DNA of 64,000 nucleotides from Zhengitettix transpicula (taxonomy: Eukaryota > Arthropoda > Insecta > Orthoptera > Tetrigidae): the NCBI GenBank assembly GCA_037074705.1, contig JAYJMR010000034.1, forward strand, positions 124,001 to 188,000, given 5' to 3'. Position numbers and translations under genes: made by a program. Positions 63,901 to 64,000 of the stretch are shown in pieces (positions within the stretch are counted from its first letter, which is position 1; every line of letters starts with the position of its first letter). The notes under the pieces were generated by a model. That model did not search any database. It worked only from the letters and a program-made list of their open reading frames with translations, and had not been told where the DNA came from.

Positions 63901-64000
63901 TTGTGATTCGGCTATTTGTAACCTCTATTCTTGGAGTATCGTCATTATTACGCATTACATCGCAAATCAGTAGAGATATAAAAAAAAACATACTTTATTT
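60896..64000 (+). repeat. Seven-monomer HOR copy 3, cut by the window end
   Basis: Order: 60896 D, 61345 A, 61793 B, 62241 A, 62689 D, 63137 A, 63586 B>C (415 bp visible). CAACATC lies at 63760, again 3,137 bp after copy 2. Apart from the window cut this copy is almost indistinguishable from copy 1. Confidence 0.93.

Larger units (their letters stand above)
1..64000 (+). repeat. Satellite DNA array, about 448 bp monomer, about 142 copies
   Basis: The same unit recurs from the first base to the last in one orientation. The landmark CCGAGCTTTTTAGCCACATC (or a variant) falls every 444-451 bp, for example at 465, 912, 1360, then 28192, 28640, 29088, and at 62241, 62689, 63137. Exceptions are one 651 bp deletion fusion (present twice) and one 468 bp interval. 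Base composition is about 74% A+T. There are no spacers, no unique sequence, no terminal repeats and no transposase or reverse transcriptase frame, so this is neither a CRISPR array nor a transposon cluster. Satellites of this size and A+T content are common in heterochromatin of insects, other invertebrates and plants; the family is not recognised. A centromeric role is possible from the HOR structure but not shown by sequence. Confidence 0.98.

Noticed and set aside
1..64000. Transposon or retroelement cluster
   Set aside because: No terminal inverted or long terminal repeats, target-site duplications, or transposase, integrase or reverse transcriptase frames are visible. All copies are head to tail.

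Overview
The whole 64 kb window is one tandem satellite DNA array. I find no gene, RNA gene, transposon or unique sequence in it. The unit is about 448 bp, very A+T rich (78 G or C in 300 bases counted at 28,141-28,440, so about 74% A+T), always in the same orientation, and repeated about 142 times. A homogenised head-to-tail array this long, with nested higher-order repeats (HORs), points to eukaryotic heterochromatin, possibly centromeric or pericentromeric. I do not recognise the satellite family and cannot name the species.

All monomer starts below are placed at the G of the GAGCTTTT landmark, or its aligned equivalent. Two old monomer classes exist. Class 1 carries AATCCTGAAAAAGAG about 60 bases in. 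Class 2 carries TTCCGATAAAGAAAAATA there. In the homogenised part these have become four subtypes: A (class 1) and B, C and D (class 2). There are also hybrids such as D>A, D>B and B>C, in which one monomer switches type part way.

Layout: (1) 1-13,843 is a heterogeneous zone of visibly diverged class 1 and class 2 monomers. Inside it a 5,562 bp segment (1,219-6,780) is followed directly by a near-identical second copy (6,781-13,258) that has gained two monomers and a 22 bp microduplication. (2) 13,844-24,157 is a transition zone with short HORs (B-D-A-A, then BC-D-A-C), each about 1,793 bp. (3) 24,158-54,622 is a zone of related HORs of 5 to 9 monomers, mostly starting with the same B>C hybrid. 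(4) 54,623-64,000 is a regular seven-monomer HOR, D-A-B-A-D-A-BC, with a period of 3,137 bp and three copies. Order and uniformity increase from left to right, as expected at the edge of an array whose active core lies beyond the right end.

Two patches (about 38,010-42,700 and 58,150-60,920) hold many private single-base indels that other copies lack. They look more like unpolished assembly than biology. Short open frames of 60-130 codons recur on both strands but behave as chance frames of the repeat. The commonest one (96 codons) starts with TTG and contains no ATG.
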